Below, piece by piece: positions 55,852 through 64,000 of a stretch of DNA of 64,000 nt. Within the stretch, counting starts at the first letter, position 1. Each line of letters opens with the position of its first letter. The position numbers and the translations under genes were made by a program. Location: NCBI RefSeq assembly GCF_010015585.1, contig NW_022985068.1, forward strand, positions 498,106 to 562,105, written 5' to 3'. The stretch comes from Eremomyces bilateralis CBS 781.70. Lineage: Eukaryota; Ascomycota; Dothideomycetes; Eremomycetales; Eremomycetaceae. A model generated the notes under the pieces. The model saw only the letters and a list, made by a program, of their open reading frames with translations, had not been told where the DNA came from and made no database searches.

Positions 55852-58416
55852 AGAAATGCCTTGGAACACAATACGGAAGCAGGGGGTGCGGCGACGGCAA
55901 CAGATAGAGGTACAGTTGGTACTTAAGTTAAGATACCTGACGGGCATGAAGTAGAGATGCACTAGAGTGTCTGACTTTTCATATTTCGTAACGTCCATCT
56001 AGCAATAGAATTTAGAATCAAAGTTTAGGCTACCACCTCAATATTTAGCACATTATCTAGCATCCTCAAGCAATCACTCTTAGTTTGAATTCTGATATCA
56101 TTTCCTACCAGCCTCAGACTTGTTCCTGCTCTACTCCACAGGTGACTTTATTTCCCAGTCTTTGCTTTCCTGGGTCTAGTGAGCGCTCCTATTATGGCGA
56201 GGATGCTTGAGCAGCTGTTCGCGTTCCTCCGGCCATCTATTGAGGGGACAGCTGCAGGTACTTCCTTTTACACAAGACCCCCAGGTACGGAACTGGAGAA
56301 AATGTCAAATTAGGGTTACAATCTGCACATTCAGCTGCAGGTAACTGCTGGTACTGGATGAATTGCTAACACCGTGTGACAGTGATGACAGTGATGAGCC
56401 TTGAAACCCGCACCCCAGCAACGGACCGTCCCAGATCAAATTTCCTTTTGTCGATCATATTGTGAGTGAGTTTGTGACCCATATGACCATATAACAGATG
56501 CATCTCGACCATAGAACAGTGGACATTGTCAGACTGCAACTCTGCAAGAGAAAGGAAACTCTAACCAAATCCACTCTTCCCATGGATGATCTATCGCACA
56601 CCAGCAAACATACCCGAATGTTCCAAATCCGAAATCCCGAATCCTACATCAGTGGAGATTGGAGAAGAATCACGCCTCGCCCTAGTGACTAGTCTTCGCC
56701 AACGTGTCATCGTTGAGGCTGGCTGTCTGATGCCGCAGACGGCACACATCAGACAGTGCCAACTGCCATGCAGAGCGATTGTCTTCCTGGTTCCATAAGT
56801 TACCGCCATGCGATAGGAATTATCAAGCAACAAGCCGCGCAACCACCACATTTCCAGAAAGCCTTAAGAAACAGGCCACAGAGCAGCGTTTCGCGGGGCC
56901 GAGCAAGTTCAGGCCCATTCCTATGCGGGACTCTGTACAACCCCATTGGATCGACATCCTGAGGCCGTGGGGAAATTGAAATCTTGGACTCTTCTCTTGT
57001 CCCTCTTTTCTTCCAAATTTTTCGGTCGTCTGTCGCCTTTCCATTTGACCAACCTACCACGATGTCAGAGGCGCATTGGTGGCGTTACTCTTGCGGGACT
57101 ACTATTCGCTTGTCCCTGACTGAACCGAACTCCCAGTTGTTGGACAGCCAATCGGGTAGTATGGCAGGTTGGGTGGTTCCAAAATCGAGATCGGTCCCGA
57201 TGAGGCGTCATTATTCTTGTGATGAAAGATTCCAGCCTCCAGGAATCCAGGGACTTCACCCACTTTTCCATTTTCCAACGAACTCGGCGCACTCCTCGAC
57301 TCGTGCTTTGGGGTTTAGCAGGGCCGCCACGTGTGGTGGCACTTGACAGATTGGGTTCCGGTTTTCTTTCTCAACGACCTCTCGATCCTTCATTCTACAG
57401 GCCACCACACGCTGAAACAAACTCGTCAACTTTCACCTCGGGCAGATTTGCCGCATATCGCAGAATGCCGAGCAGGGCTGGTGGATCTCCGATTCAACAG
57501 CTGCGGCTAGAGAACGACGTACGCCATAGTTATCCAAGAAACCTAGGTGTGCCTTGAAGCGCTAATTGCGGCGGCAAGTCCCTCTATCACTCAGCGATTA
57601 GCCTGACTGTATGCTGTCATCGTATTCATCGAGTACTCCGTAAGTTCGTTTCATATGCTGCAGCTGAACCACAAGTCCGTAGTTATCCACCTGTCCTTGT
57701 GTCTTTCCGCAGACCGCCTGCAGGCTGCAGATGCAGGACGGCGACGTCTCGTTGAGGCAAGGGAAATTTCTTTCGCTGCATCCAGGCGAAAAAGGAAGAC
57801 ATGTTTCAAAACGGTACAGAACATTGCCGGACGAATCACGAAAATGATAAGGTGGCGTCCCGCCGTGAAACCGTCCACTCGCAATCCCTCATTGTGAATT
57901 GTGAGGTATTATATTCGTCACTTTCTGGTTCACTACCAACATTTGGTGGACACCGTGGATACATGTGGACGGGTGGGTCGTGGTCTGGAACCCGACCAAA
58001 CAACATTCCAATCGTTCCCCTCTCCGGGCTCTCCCTCGCCCCCTCTCAGACTTCCACAATTGGACTTTGATAGAAGGGGGGAGTGGGAAGTGGCCATTAT
58101 ATATATCACCATGTCTTCGCTCATCTGCATTGTTTCTTTTTCCCCTTCTCCCTTTCTACCTCTCTGCACCTGGCCATTCCTTGTCACCGACTTTCATTTC
58201 TGAGCAATCGCTCAATCCATTCTTTCTTTCCGAGGACCTAGTTGTCCTGGTTAACTTTTCAAATTTCACCTTTCGACAAGGAAAACCGCTCCGGTCGGCT
58301 CTTTGCACATTTTACGCGCTCTAGTAGCAGCATATATTCCATTCGACACGTCTAGAACGTCAAACTATCCTTTGTTACGGGACACATTCATTGCATTGAG
58401 CAAACGATCTACGAAA
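55852..58416. other. Long intergenic region and GH128 promoter
   Basis: 2.56 kb between the end of the decayed transporter and the GH128 start. No frame is convincing. The 12-mer CAGCTGCAGGTA occurs twice, near 56249 and 56333. From about 58,000 on the DNA looks like promoter and leader: a TATA element at 58098, then a long C/T-rich stretch up to the ATG, as in highly expressed cell-wall genes. Confidence 0.5.
58098..58106 (+). promoter_or_regulatory. Possible TATA box of the GH128 gene
   Basis: TATATATAT stands about 310 bp before the start codon and directly before a 100-bp C/T-rich tract that would be the leader. Position and context fit a core promoter; no other gene is near. Confidence 0.45.
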
Positions 58417-59598
58417 ATGGCAGCTCAGATCCTCGCGTTGGGGCTCTTGTCCTTCCTTACGCCTGCCCTTGCGTATCCTAGGGGTGCTGAGCCTTATGGC
58501 AACGGTACCGAGTCATACCATCCCACTGGTACCATTGGCGGCACTGGCTTCCCGCATGGTCCACCCAACAGAACGACCTCCGTGTTGAAGAGGACCGCTG
58601 GACCCGAACCCATCGGTGCGGACTCCTCAGTCTGCAGTGGACCGGTTACCGAAACCACGACCGAGAAGGTTTATATCACGGTGACCCCTTCCGACAGCGC
58701 TGCTGCATCCAGTACTCTCTCGGCAAATGGTACTGTTGGAACAGGATCGGCTTTCCCAACCATCGAAAAGAAGCGTGTCAGGTCCTATGGCCGTACCAAC
58801 AAGGTGACTTCTAGCTCTTCTGTCGCCGCCTCGGCTACCTCTGCCGTGGCTTCATCTTCCGCTGCTTCCTCGTCATCACCAAGCAGCAAGCCCAGCAGTG
58901 GGAAAGGAAAGCGAGGTATTGCGTACAACGATGCCGGCCTCACATCCTGCTTCAGCGGCTCAGATCACATCTCATGGGCCTACAACTGGGGCAACAAACC
59001 CGACGGACTCACTGGCCTTGAATACATTCCTATGCTCTGGGGGCTCGGCGACAAGCTGCTCGGCTGGGAGCAGAACGCCAAGGACGCCATTGCCAACGGT
59101 GCTTCTGCTATCCTTGCCTTTAACGAGCCTGATCACGTGACCCAATCCCTCTTGACTCCTGCCCTGGCCGCCGCCGGCTACAAGAAGTACGTCCAGGAGC
59201 CGTTCGGAGGTTCTGACGTTCGCCTCGGATCTCCAGCGGTCACCAACGGCGGTGGGAGCATGGGTCTCACGTGGCTTGGTAAATTCTTGGAGGCGTGCTC
59301 CGACTGCCAGGTTGACTTTGCCGTCATCCATTGGTATGACTACGCGTCCCGGGTTGACAACTTCAAGAGCCACATCCAGCAGGCGCATGAGAAGACAGGA
59401 TTGCCAATCTGGATCACTGAATTTGGTGCTTTCGGATCCGACGAGGAAATCAAGGCGTTCTTGGAAGAGGTGCTTCCATGGTTGGACTCCCAGGACTACG
59501 TCGAGAGGTACGCGTACTTCATGGCGAAAGATGGGTTCTTGACCAAGGGCACAGAGTTGAGCACTTACGGTCACACTTTCGCAACTTATAGCGGTTAG
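58417..59598 (+). CDS. Secreted glycoside hydrolase family 128 (Asl1-like) cell-wall protein
   Basis: Single-exon gene, 393 residues from the ATG giving MAAQILALGLLSFLTPALAYP, a signal peptide; the frame is open further up but without a better start. Residues 20-160 are a Ser/Thr/Gly-rich stalk with N-glycosylation sites and three basic sites (VLKR, EKKR, GKGKR). The last lies directly before the catalytic domain, so Kex2 cleavage there is likely. The domain runs from GIAYNDAGLTSCFSGSDHIS to the end; the two catalytic Glu are E237 (AFNEPDH) and E335 (WITEFGAFG), and VDFAVIHWYDY is typical. GH128 enzymes cut beta-1,3-glucan, and fission yeast Asl1 is a wall protein. No GPI signal is present at the end. 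Confidence 0.95.
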   Translation: MAAQILALGLLSFLTPALAYPRGAEPYGNGTESYHPTGTIGGTGFPHGPPNRTTSVLKRTAGPEPIGADSSVCSGPVTETTTEKVYITVTPSDSAAASSTLSANGTVGTGSAFPTIEKKRVRSYGRTNKVTSSSSVAASATSAVASSSAASSSSPSSKPSSGKGKRGIAYNDAGLTSCFSGSDHISWAYNWGNKPDGLTGLEYIPMLWGLGDKLLGWEQNAKDAIANGASAILAFNEPDHVTQSLLTPALAAAGYKKYVQEPFGGSDVRLGSPAVTNGGGSMGLTWLGKFLEACSDCQVDFAVIHWYDYASRVDNFKSHIQQAHEKTGLPIWITEFGAFGSDEEIKAFLEEVLPWLDSQDYVERYAYFMAKDGFLTKGTELSTYGHTFATYSG

Positions 59599-60171
59599 AA
59601 TAACTGCCTTTGTGCTTGAGTAGGCCAGGGGATCACCGGACGACTTCTTTTTCATGTCCTGGTGATGGAGGGTGGTTTGGGGAACTTCTCCGTGTAAAAC
59701 AATCAACATATGAGAATGGCACCAATGATATTGATGACACTATGGCAACGACAAGGGAAGACCTGTCATGACGGACTAGACGGCGGGAACAGGCAACTTG
59801 GATACTCGGCGTCAAAGTGGAAACGGTCATGGCAAGAGGAACACCTTGGCCATAGATATGATTGTGCTTCAGGGAAAATAGATTTGGATTATACCGACAA
59901 TTCACTCGTTTACCATAATTTCAATCCTGTGATATTTAGAATGGCGACAATTTCCATTGCTATCAGAAAGGGCGAGAGAATCGGTAGTTTTCTTGCCTAA
60001 CTTTGTCGTCCCTTGAATCCTTGGGGGCTTTGATTCAATTCATTTCTCATTGGCGAGAGGTCACGTGCTCATCGCCAAAGCTTCAGCGAACGTCAAGTGC
60101 TCCAACATCCAAAAGTCAGGACATCAAGGACGGCCAATTGCCTGAGCCTCGCTCTATACACATCCGCCATC
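59599..60171. other. Intergenic region
   Basis: 0.57 kb between two + strand genes: the 3' end of the GH128 gene and the promoter of the complex I subunit gene. No coding frame is supported. Confidence 0.5.
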
Positions 60172-61094
60172 ATGGCCTCGAGAATACGGCTCCTCCGATT
60201 AGCCCAACGGCCATCTTTCTCAACGGCATGTCGCCGCGTCAGCCGACCCCGCCACTTCACATCCTCCTCCAAAGCACTTAGCGACAGCGTCTTTGTGGTA
60301 TGTCCACGCATCCATCCCATTTAGCTCGCTCCATTCCCCGACTAACTCTGTCCTTCAGCACCGGGACACTGAAGCCAACAACCCCTCCATCCCCTTCAAG
60401 TTCTCCGCCGAGAATGATAAGCTCATCGCCGAGATCCTGGCGCGGTATCCGTCGCAGTACAAGAAGGCGGCCGTGATGCCGTTGCTGGATCTGGGGCAGC
60501 GACAGCATGGGTTCACGAGCATCAGCGTCATGAACGAAGTGGCAAGGCTTCTTGAGATGCCGCCGATGCGGGTGTACGAGGTGGCGACGTTCTATACGAT
60601 GTATAACCGGAATCCGGTGGGGAAGTATCATGTGCAGGTGTGCACGACGGTATGTGTTCAATCTTCTCCATCGATGCGGATGCATCGAAGTTTCAATAAG
60701 CCTATGGACGCTGACACTCGTATAGACCCCTTGCCAACTCTGCGACTCCGACGCCGTCATGCAAGCCGTCGAATCCGAACTCGGCATCCACCATGGCCAG
60801 ACCACCGCCGACGGTCTCTTCACCTTCACTGAAGTCGAGTGTCTCGGCGCCTGCGCCAATGCTCCCATGATCCAGATCAACGATGACTACTACGAGGACC
60901 TCACCGCGGCAACCACCACCCAGTTGCTGAAGGCGCTGAAGGCTGCGGAGACGTCCGGCGGGCAGAAGGTCGAGGTGCCAAAGGCCGGGCCGCTCAGTGG
61001 CAGAGAGAGCTGTGAGCCAGCCGGGGGATTGACGAGCTTGACGAGCGCGCCATGGGGGAATGAGACGTTGAGGAAGGATGGGGCGTTGGATTGA
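60172..61094 (+). CDS. nuo-24: Complex I 24-kDa subunit (NDUFV2/NuoE), mitochondrial
   Basis: Three exons, 60172-60297, 60359-60649 and 60726-61094; 261 residues. This peripheral-arm subunit of NADH:ubiquinone oxidoreductase holds the N1a [2Fe-2S] cluster. The N-terminus is an Arg/Ser-rich matrix presequence ([20 protein letters not shown]). The thioredoxin-like ferredoxin domain shows all four cluster Cys in CTTTPC and CLGAC, and the blocks [33 protein letters not shown] and [15 protein letters not shown]. The second intron falls between the T codons inside the CTTTPC motif. It is 1.4 kb from CIA84, a complex I assembly factor. Confidence 0.97.
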
Positions 61095-61305
61095 GTGTGA
61101 TGAAAGGTACTGGGTGTAGAATGGTTGTGGGTGTACGACCTGTACGTTGAGGGTTATATGTACATGTGTATATAGATACAGTGCTTTGCGGCACGGTCGC
61201 GATCTGCGGATCGCCCTCGGCCGCAAAGTGATTGCTTTAATGCAACCAAGTTCGACCAAAATTGCAGTCTACTAATTCCGACGTTTCCTACCATATTGTC
61301 CAACC

Positions 61306-62053
61306 CTATGGCCTCCAATTGGGGTCCCGTAATACCAATTCTGGGTGGTGATGCACACTTGGAATCAATCCAATCCCGATTGCCCTCCGTATCGCCTTGG
61401 CGATTTTCCTTTGGTTCCTTTTCCGCAGACCGGTTTGGCTCGAGTTATATATCCTTCCCATTGATGATGTGAACTCGGCTAGGAGGGAGAAGTTCTATTG
61501 GAAGTTAGGAGCGCATCTCATGGTCTTAGCTCGCAAATGTTTCCACTCACTTTATACTCATTCAACGGATTTATTCCCAGCGTATCAAAGACGTCCCTCC
61601 GCTCGCGTCCCGCTGTCCCGTTCCTCATCCGCTTTATCGTGGTCGACCACTTCATTTGCTCCGATTTCCCCATATCCCTCGGCGCGTAGACATCTCCAGG
61701 TTGCCATATCCGCGCAATTTGCGACTCCAGTCTTCGCGCATGTTGGGCTTCCTTTGCCCGCTCCTGATACGGGGCGCTGTTCTCGGCGAGCTGCTTCGCG
61801 TAGGTGATCGAACTGCTGGCTGGTCGGGCCGTGGGAGCGGTTTGGCGGAGGGTGTCAAGGAGCACTGCGAGAGGACGGCCAGTCAGTTATGATGGAATCA
61901 AGGTGCCTTTTGCCGCAAGGAATACTCACGCTGTTGCGCGGATGATGGGAGAGAAGATGGGTTCTTTGGGGATTGATCGGAAAATGAGCGGAAAAGGGTT
62001 GGAAGCCTGAGACCAGAGGCTCGGGCTCTGGTCAAGGTTCGAGGTAGACTCAT
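61306..62053 (-). CDS. Mitochondrial ribosomal protein bS18m
   Basis: Three exons on the minus strand: 62053-61930, 61864-61551 and 61494-61306; 208 residues. The start gives MSLPRTLTRARASGLRLPTL, a matrix presequence. The S18 core is in exons 2-3: WQPGDVYAPRDMGKSEQMKW, then NPLNEYK|NFSLLAEFTSSMGRI, then TGLRKRNQRKIAKAIRRAIG and IGLIPSVHHHPEL, the usual end of fungal Rsm18-like proteins. The third exon is not obvious alone and was placed by extending past the intron 61495-61550. S18 lies on the platform of the small subunit. The gene converges on the complex I subunit gene (211-bp gap) and diverges from CIA84. Confidence 0.93.
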
Positions 62054-62472
62054 GTTGCAGAATCGGCGATCATCTATCTCATAGAGAAAGATTGATACAA
62101 TTTGTTGAACATGGGAGTCTTTTAAGATAGGAAGTGGTGACAGAAGTTGCCGTTAGAAAAATCCACATTTGGCTAAGCGTTCGATAAATTACATCGTGAC
62201 AGTGGAGGACATGGATGAGCTCATCCACGGAATATTTCTCTATGTCTGGGTGAGACTTATATTTCCTTAACCACCACCAACGCGTTTATTCGTTAGAATA
62301 CGCGATTACTCTCTGCACAATTCTTGGGTTCGATTCCAACGACCTGTATAGCAGCTTTAAAGTGTATTGGATGTTCCAATTGGCATGATGAGTTTGCATA
62401 TCCGAATTTCCACCTAAAACTTCCACCAGAAGCTCCGAATGAGCTCTTCCCCCTGGGCGCCGATTCCTCACG
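62054..62472. promoter_or_regulatory. Divergent promoter, bS18m / CIA84
   Basis: 419 bp between two start codons of mitochondrial-protein genes, A+T-rich. A shared control element for both would make sense but none is identified. A GGGTTCGATTCC word at 62328-62339 recalls a tRNA T-loop, but no tRNA fold surrounds it. Confidence 0.6.
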
Positions 62473-64000
62473 ATGCATCTTACACGCCTTATCCTCCGGC
62501 AATTAGTCCGCGGTGAGCCCATCCTATACCGACACTGTCTATGCCGTCCTTTTTCTTCCCACCAACCACGGTATCCTCCGTCCGCTGTCCGGCTCCTCCG
62601 ACCATGCCCTTCCCGCTCTTTTTTCGCCTTCCCGGCCATGCAGCCTTCCCAGTCAAGCCCGAACCCGCACTTCGATCCGGGGATGGCGCAAATGGTCGAG
62701 TTGTCGAACCGGTTGCAACAGCAGTTACGCGCCCCTGAGCCTAAGCAACTCCATGCTGCCTTCCGGGCGTTCTTCAACGCAGCAGCGGACAAGTCACTTG
62801 GAGTCGAGGATGTTCAAGCCGGGCATGCGCTGCGAACGTTTCAAACACTGATGGAAACTACGCCGCCGGAGAAGAAGAGATGGTTCGAAAATAAGGACGT
62901 GGTATCGGTGTTACAGGTACTGGAAAGAAAACCCACTGGGAAGACGGAGTTCCATCGAGAGTTGGCCAAAGGGTTATTCGCGGTGTACGAGAAGAAAGGA
63001 AGCGGAGACTTGGGCGAAATTTCTAGAACAACTACCGGCTCCCTTTCCGACGCTGAGAAGCATGACCTCCCCGAAAACATTATGTATGACGAAGTGAAGA
63101 GATGGTATACTCATATTCTATGCTTCTCTGGCTTCGCCGGCGAAGCACACGAGCTACTTAAAGGGCTAGAAATGGTTGGCGAGAAGGTTCCAGATTCCAC
63201 ATGGCTCCTTGTATTCGAGGGATACGCTGCCGAAGGAAGAGAGGACGAATTGCACAAGCTACTGGAGGAACTTGGCGATCGCTCCGCTGAACTGGGTGAC
63301 GATGTTCGGGAAGTTATGGTCAAGTTTTACGCTGCCAGAGGACGGTATGTCAAGAGGTGGCACAAAGGCAAAGTCTTTGGCAGCTCAGAACCGGATGACA
63401 GGGCGTTGAATGCCGTGGTCAAGTACTGCTTGCAACACCGAGATATGAAATTGGGGCAGGAGGTCGTCAAAGAGGCTCTCGACGGTGCCCCAAGCAAAAG
63501 CGCTTGGGACAGTGCGCTCTTATGGGCTGCAGGCACTGGAAAGAGCATCGATGGGATTGAGCAAATGATCAACGTCATGGCTTCAAGAGCTCGCGGCAAG
63601 GATAAACATGATTTACCAGACATACAGTCAATCAATAAGCTGATCGAATATGCGTTATCGAAGAACGATGCATATGCAGCGGAACGATACCGGAATCTTG
63701 GGAAGAAACTGGATTTCAAGGCTGACGGCCAGGCGTATCTCCTAGCCATGCGGATACCACTTATCGCCAACGATCTTCTGGAGGCCATGAAAACGTATCA
63801 AGAACTGAAGAGCACGCATATTGAGTTCGAAGAGAACGATGACGTGCCTGTCATCAACCGACTCCTTACCGCCTTATGTTCCTCCGAGAACCAAGACTAC
63901 GATACTATCATGTCCGTTGTCGACGACCTCACCGAACGTGGCGCAAAATTCCTCCCCGAGACAGTCAGCGCTCTTTCCCTCCTGCATCTCGAGCGAGACG
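62473..64000 (+). CDS. cia84: Complex I intermediate-associated protein 84 (CIA84), partial
   Basis: The frame is open from the ATG at 62473 to the window edge with no intron, 509 codons so far. The N-terminus is Arg/Ser-rich and free of acids for 60 residues (MHLTRLILRQLVRGEPILYR), a matrix presequence. The body is helical and PPR-like, with blocks LRAPEPKQLHAAFRAFFNAA, ENIMYDEVKRWYTHILCFSG and VPDSTWLLVFEGYAAEGRED. CIA84 was found in Neurospora bound to the membrane-arm assembly intermediate of complex I and is needed for its completion, but is not in the mature enzyme. A start at one of the later Met codons (62635, 62683) is possible but would lose the presequence. The identity rests on remembered family likeness. 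Confidence 0.85.
   Translation, partial: MHLTRLILRQLVRGEPILYRHCLCRPFSSHQPRYPPSAVRLLRPCPSRSFFAFPAMQPSQSSPNPHFDPGMAQMVELSNRLQQQLRAPEPKQLHAAFRAFFNAAADKSLGVEDVQAGHALRTFQTLMETTPPEKKRWFENKDVVSVLQVLERKPTGKTEFHRELAKGLFAVYEKKGSGDLGEISRTTTGSLSDAEKHDLPENIMYDEVKRWYTHILCFSGFAGEAHELLKGLEMVGEKVPDSTWLLVFEGYAAEGREDELHKLLEELGDRSAELGDDVREVMVKFYAARGRYVKRWHKGKVFGSSEPDDRALNAVVKYCLQHRDMKLGQEVVKEALDGAPSKSAWDSALLWAAGTGKSIDGIEQMINVMASRARGKDKHDLPDIQSINKLIEYALSKNDAYAAERYRNLGKKLDFKADGQAYLLAMRIPLIANDLLEAMKTYQELKSTHIEFEENDDVPVINRLLTALCSSENQDYDTIMSVVDDLTERGAKFLPETVSALSLLHLERD

Noticed and set aside
62320-62350. tRNA T-loop-like word GGGTTCGATTCC
   Set aside because: The T stem has two mismatches and no acceptor, D or anticodon arm can be folded around it.
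1-64000. Transposons, LTR elements, CRISPR arrays, prokaryotic operons
   Set aside because: No transposase, reverse transcriptase, integrase, terminal repeats or spaced repeats were seen; the genes are spliced eukaryotic genes.

Overview
This window is nuclear DNA from a filamentous ascomycete (Pezizomycotina, probably Eurotiomycetes; I cannot name a genus). The grounds are many short spliceosomal introns (about 47-130 nt, GT..AG, with CTAAC/CTGAC-like branch sites), lineage-typical proteins (Vid27, Mdm34 of ERMES, Cia84, Cgi121, a Cyt-4/Dss1-type mitochondrial RNase) and closely spaced genes on both strands. I find 23 protein genes, one of them cut by the right edge, plus one decayed transporter gene. 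I see no tRNA, rRNA, CRISPR array or recognisable transposon.

Layout. 0-10 kb: an SH3 protein of Nbp2 type, an Osh6/7-type lipid-transfer protein and a FYVE+RING ubiquitin ligase of Pib1/ZNRF type. 10-18.5 kb: SSU72 (-) and CGI121 (+) diverge; CGI121 converges on a mitochondrial RNB exoribonuclease (-), which in turn diverges from PEX2 (+). 18.5-21.5 kb is a 3-kb gap with a perfect 12-bp inverted repeat. 21.5-32.2 kb, all on +: adenine phosphoribosyltransferase, Doa1/Ufd3, an Ecm15/UPF0045 protein, a novel-looking secreted repeat protein and MDM34. 32.5-41.6 kb: a DUF1295 membrane reductase-like gene (-), TOP3 (+, nine exons), a YPR011C-type APS/PAPS mitochondrial carrier (-) and an APC amino-acid/GABA-type permease (-). 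41.6-45.6 kb has no gene I can support. 45.6-49.3 kb: VID27 (-) and RPL18 (+) share a 0.4-kb promoter.

49.3-58.4 kb is gene-poor and holds the most unusual material: a TauD-family dioxygenase whose first intron has GA where GT is expected, and beside it a Dal5/Seo1/Thi73-type MFS transporter gene broken in at least five places. TauD enzymes and this transporter subfamily are found together in fungal sulfonate/sulfur use, so this may be a sulfonate module in decay.

58.4-64 kb: a GH128 cell-wall glycosidase with a Ser-rich stalk and Kex2-like sites, then three mitochondrial genes in a row: the complex I 24-kDa subunit, ribosomal protein bS18m, and the complex I assembly factor CIA84 (running off the window). 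The last two share a 0.4-kb divergent promoter.

All exon boundaries were placed by hand from splice motifs, reading-frame continuity and remembered family sequences; no alignment was run. Start codons were checked as real ATGs.
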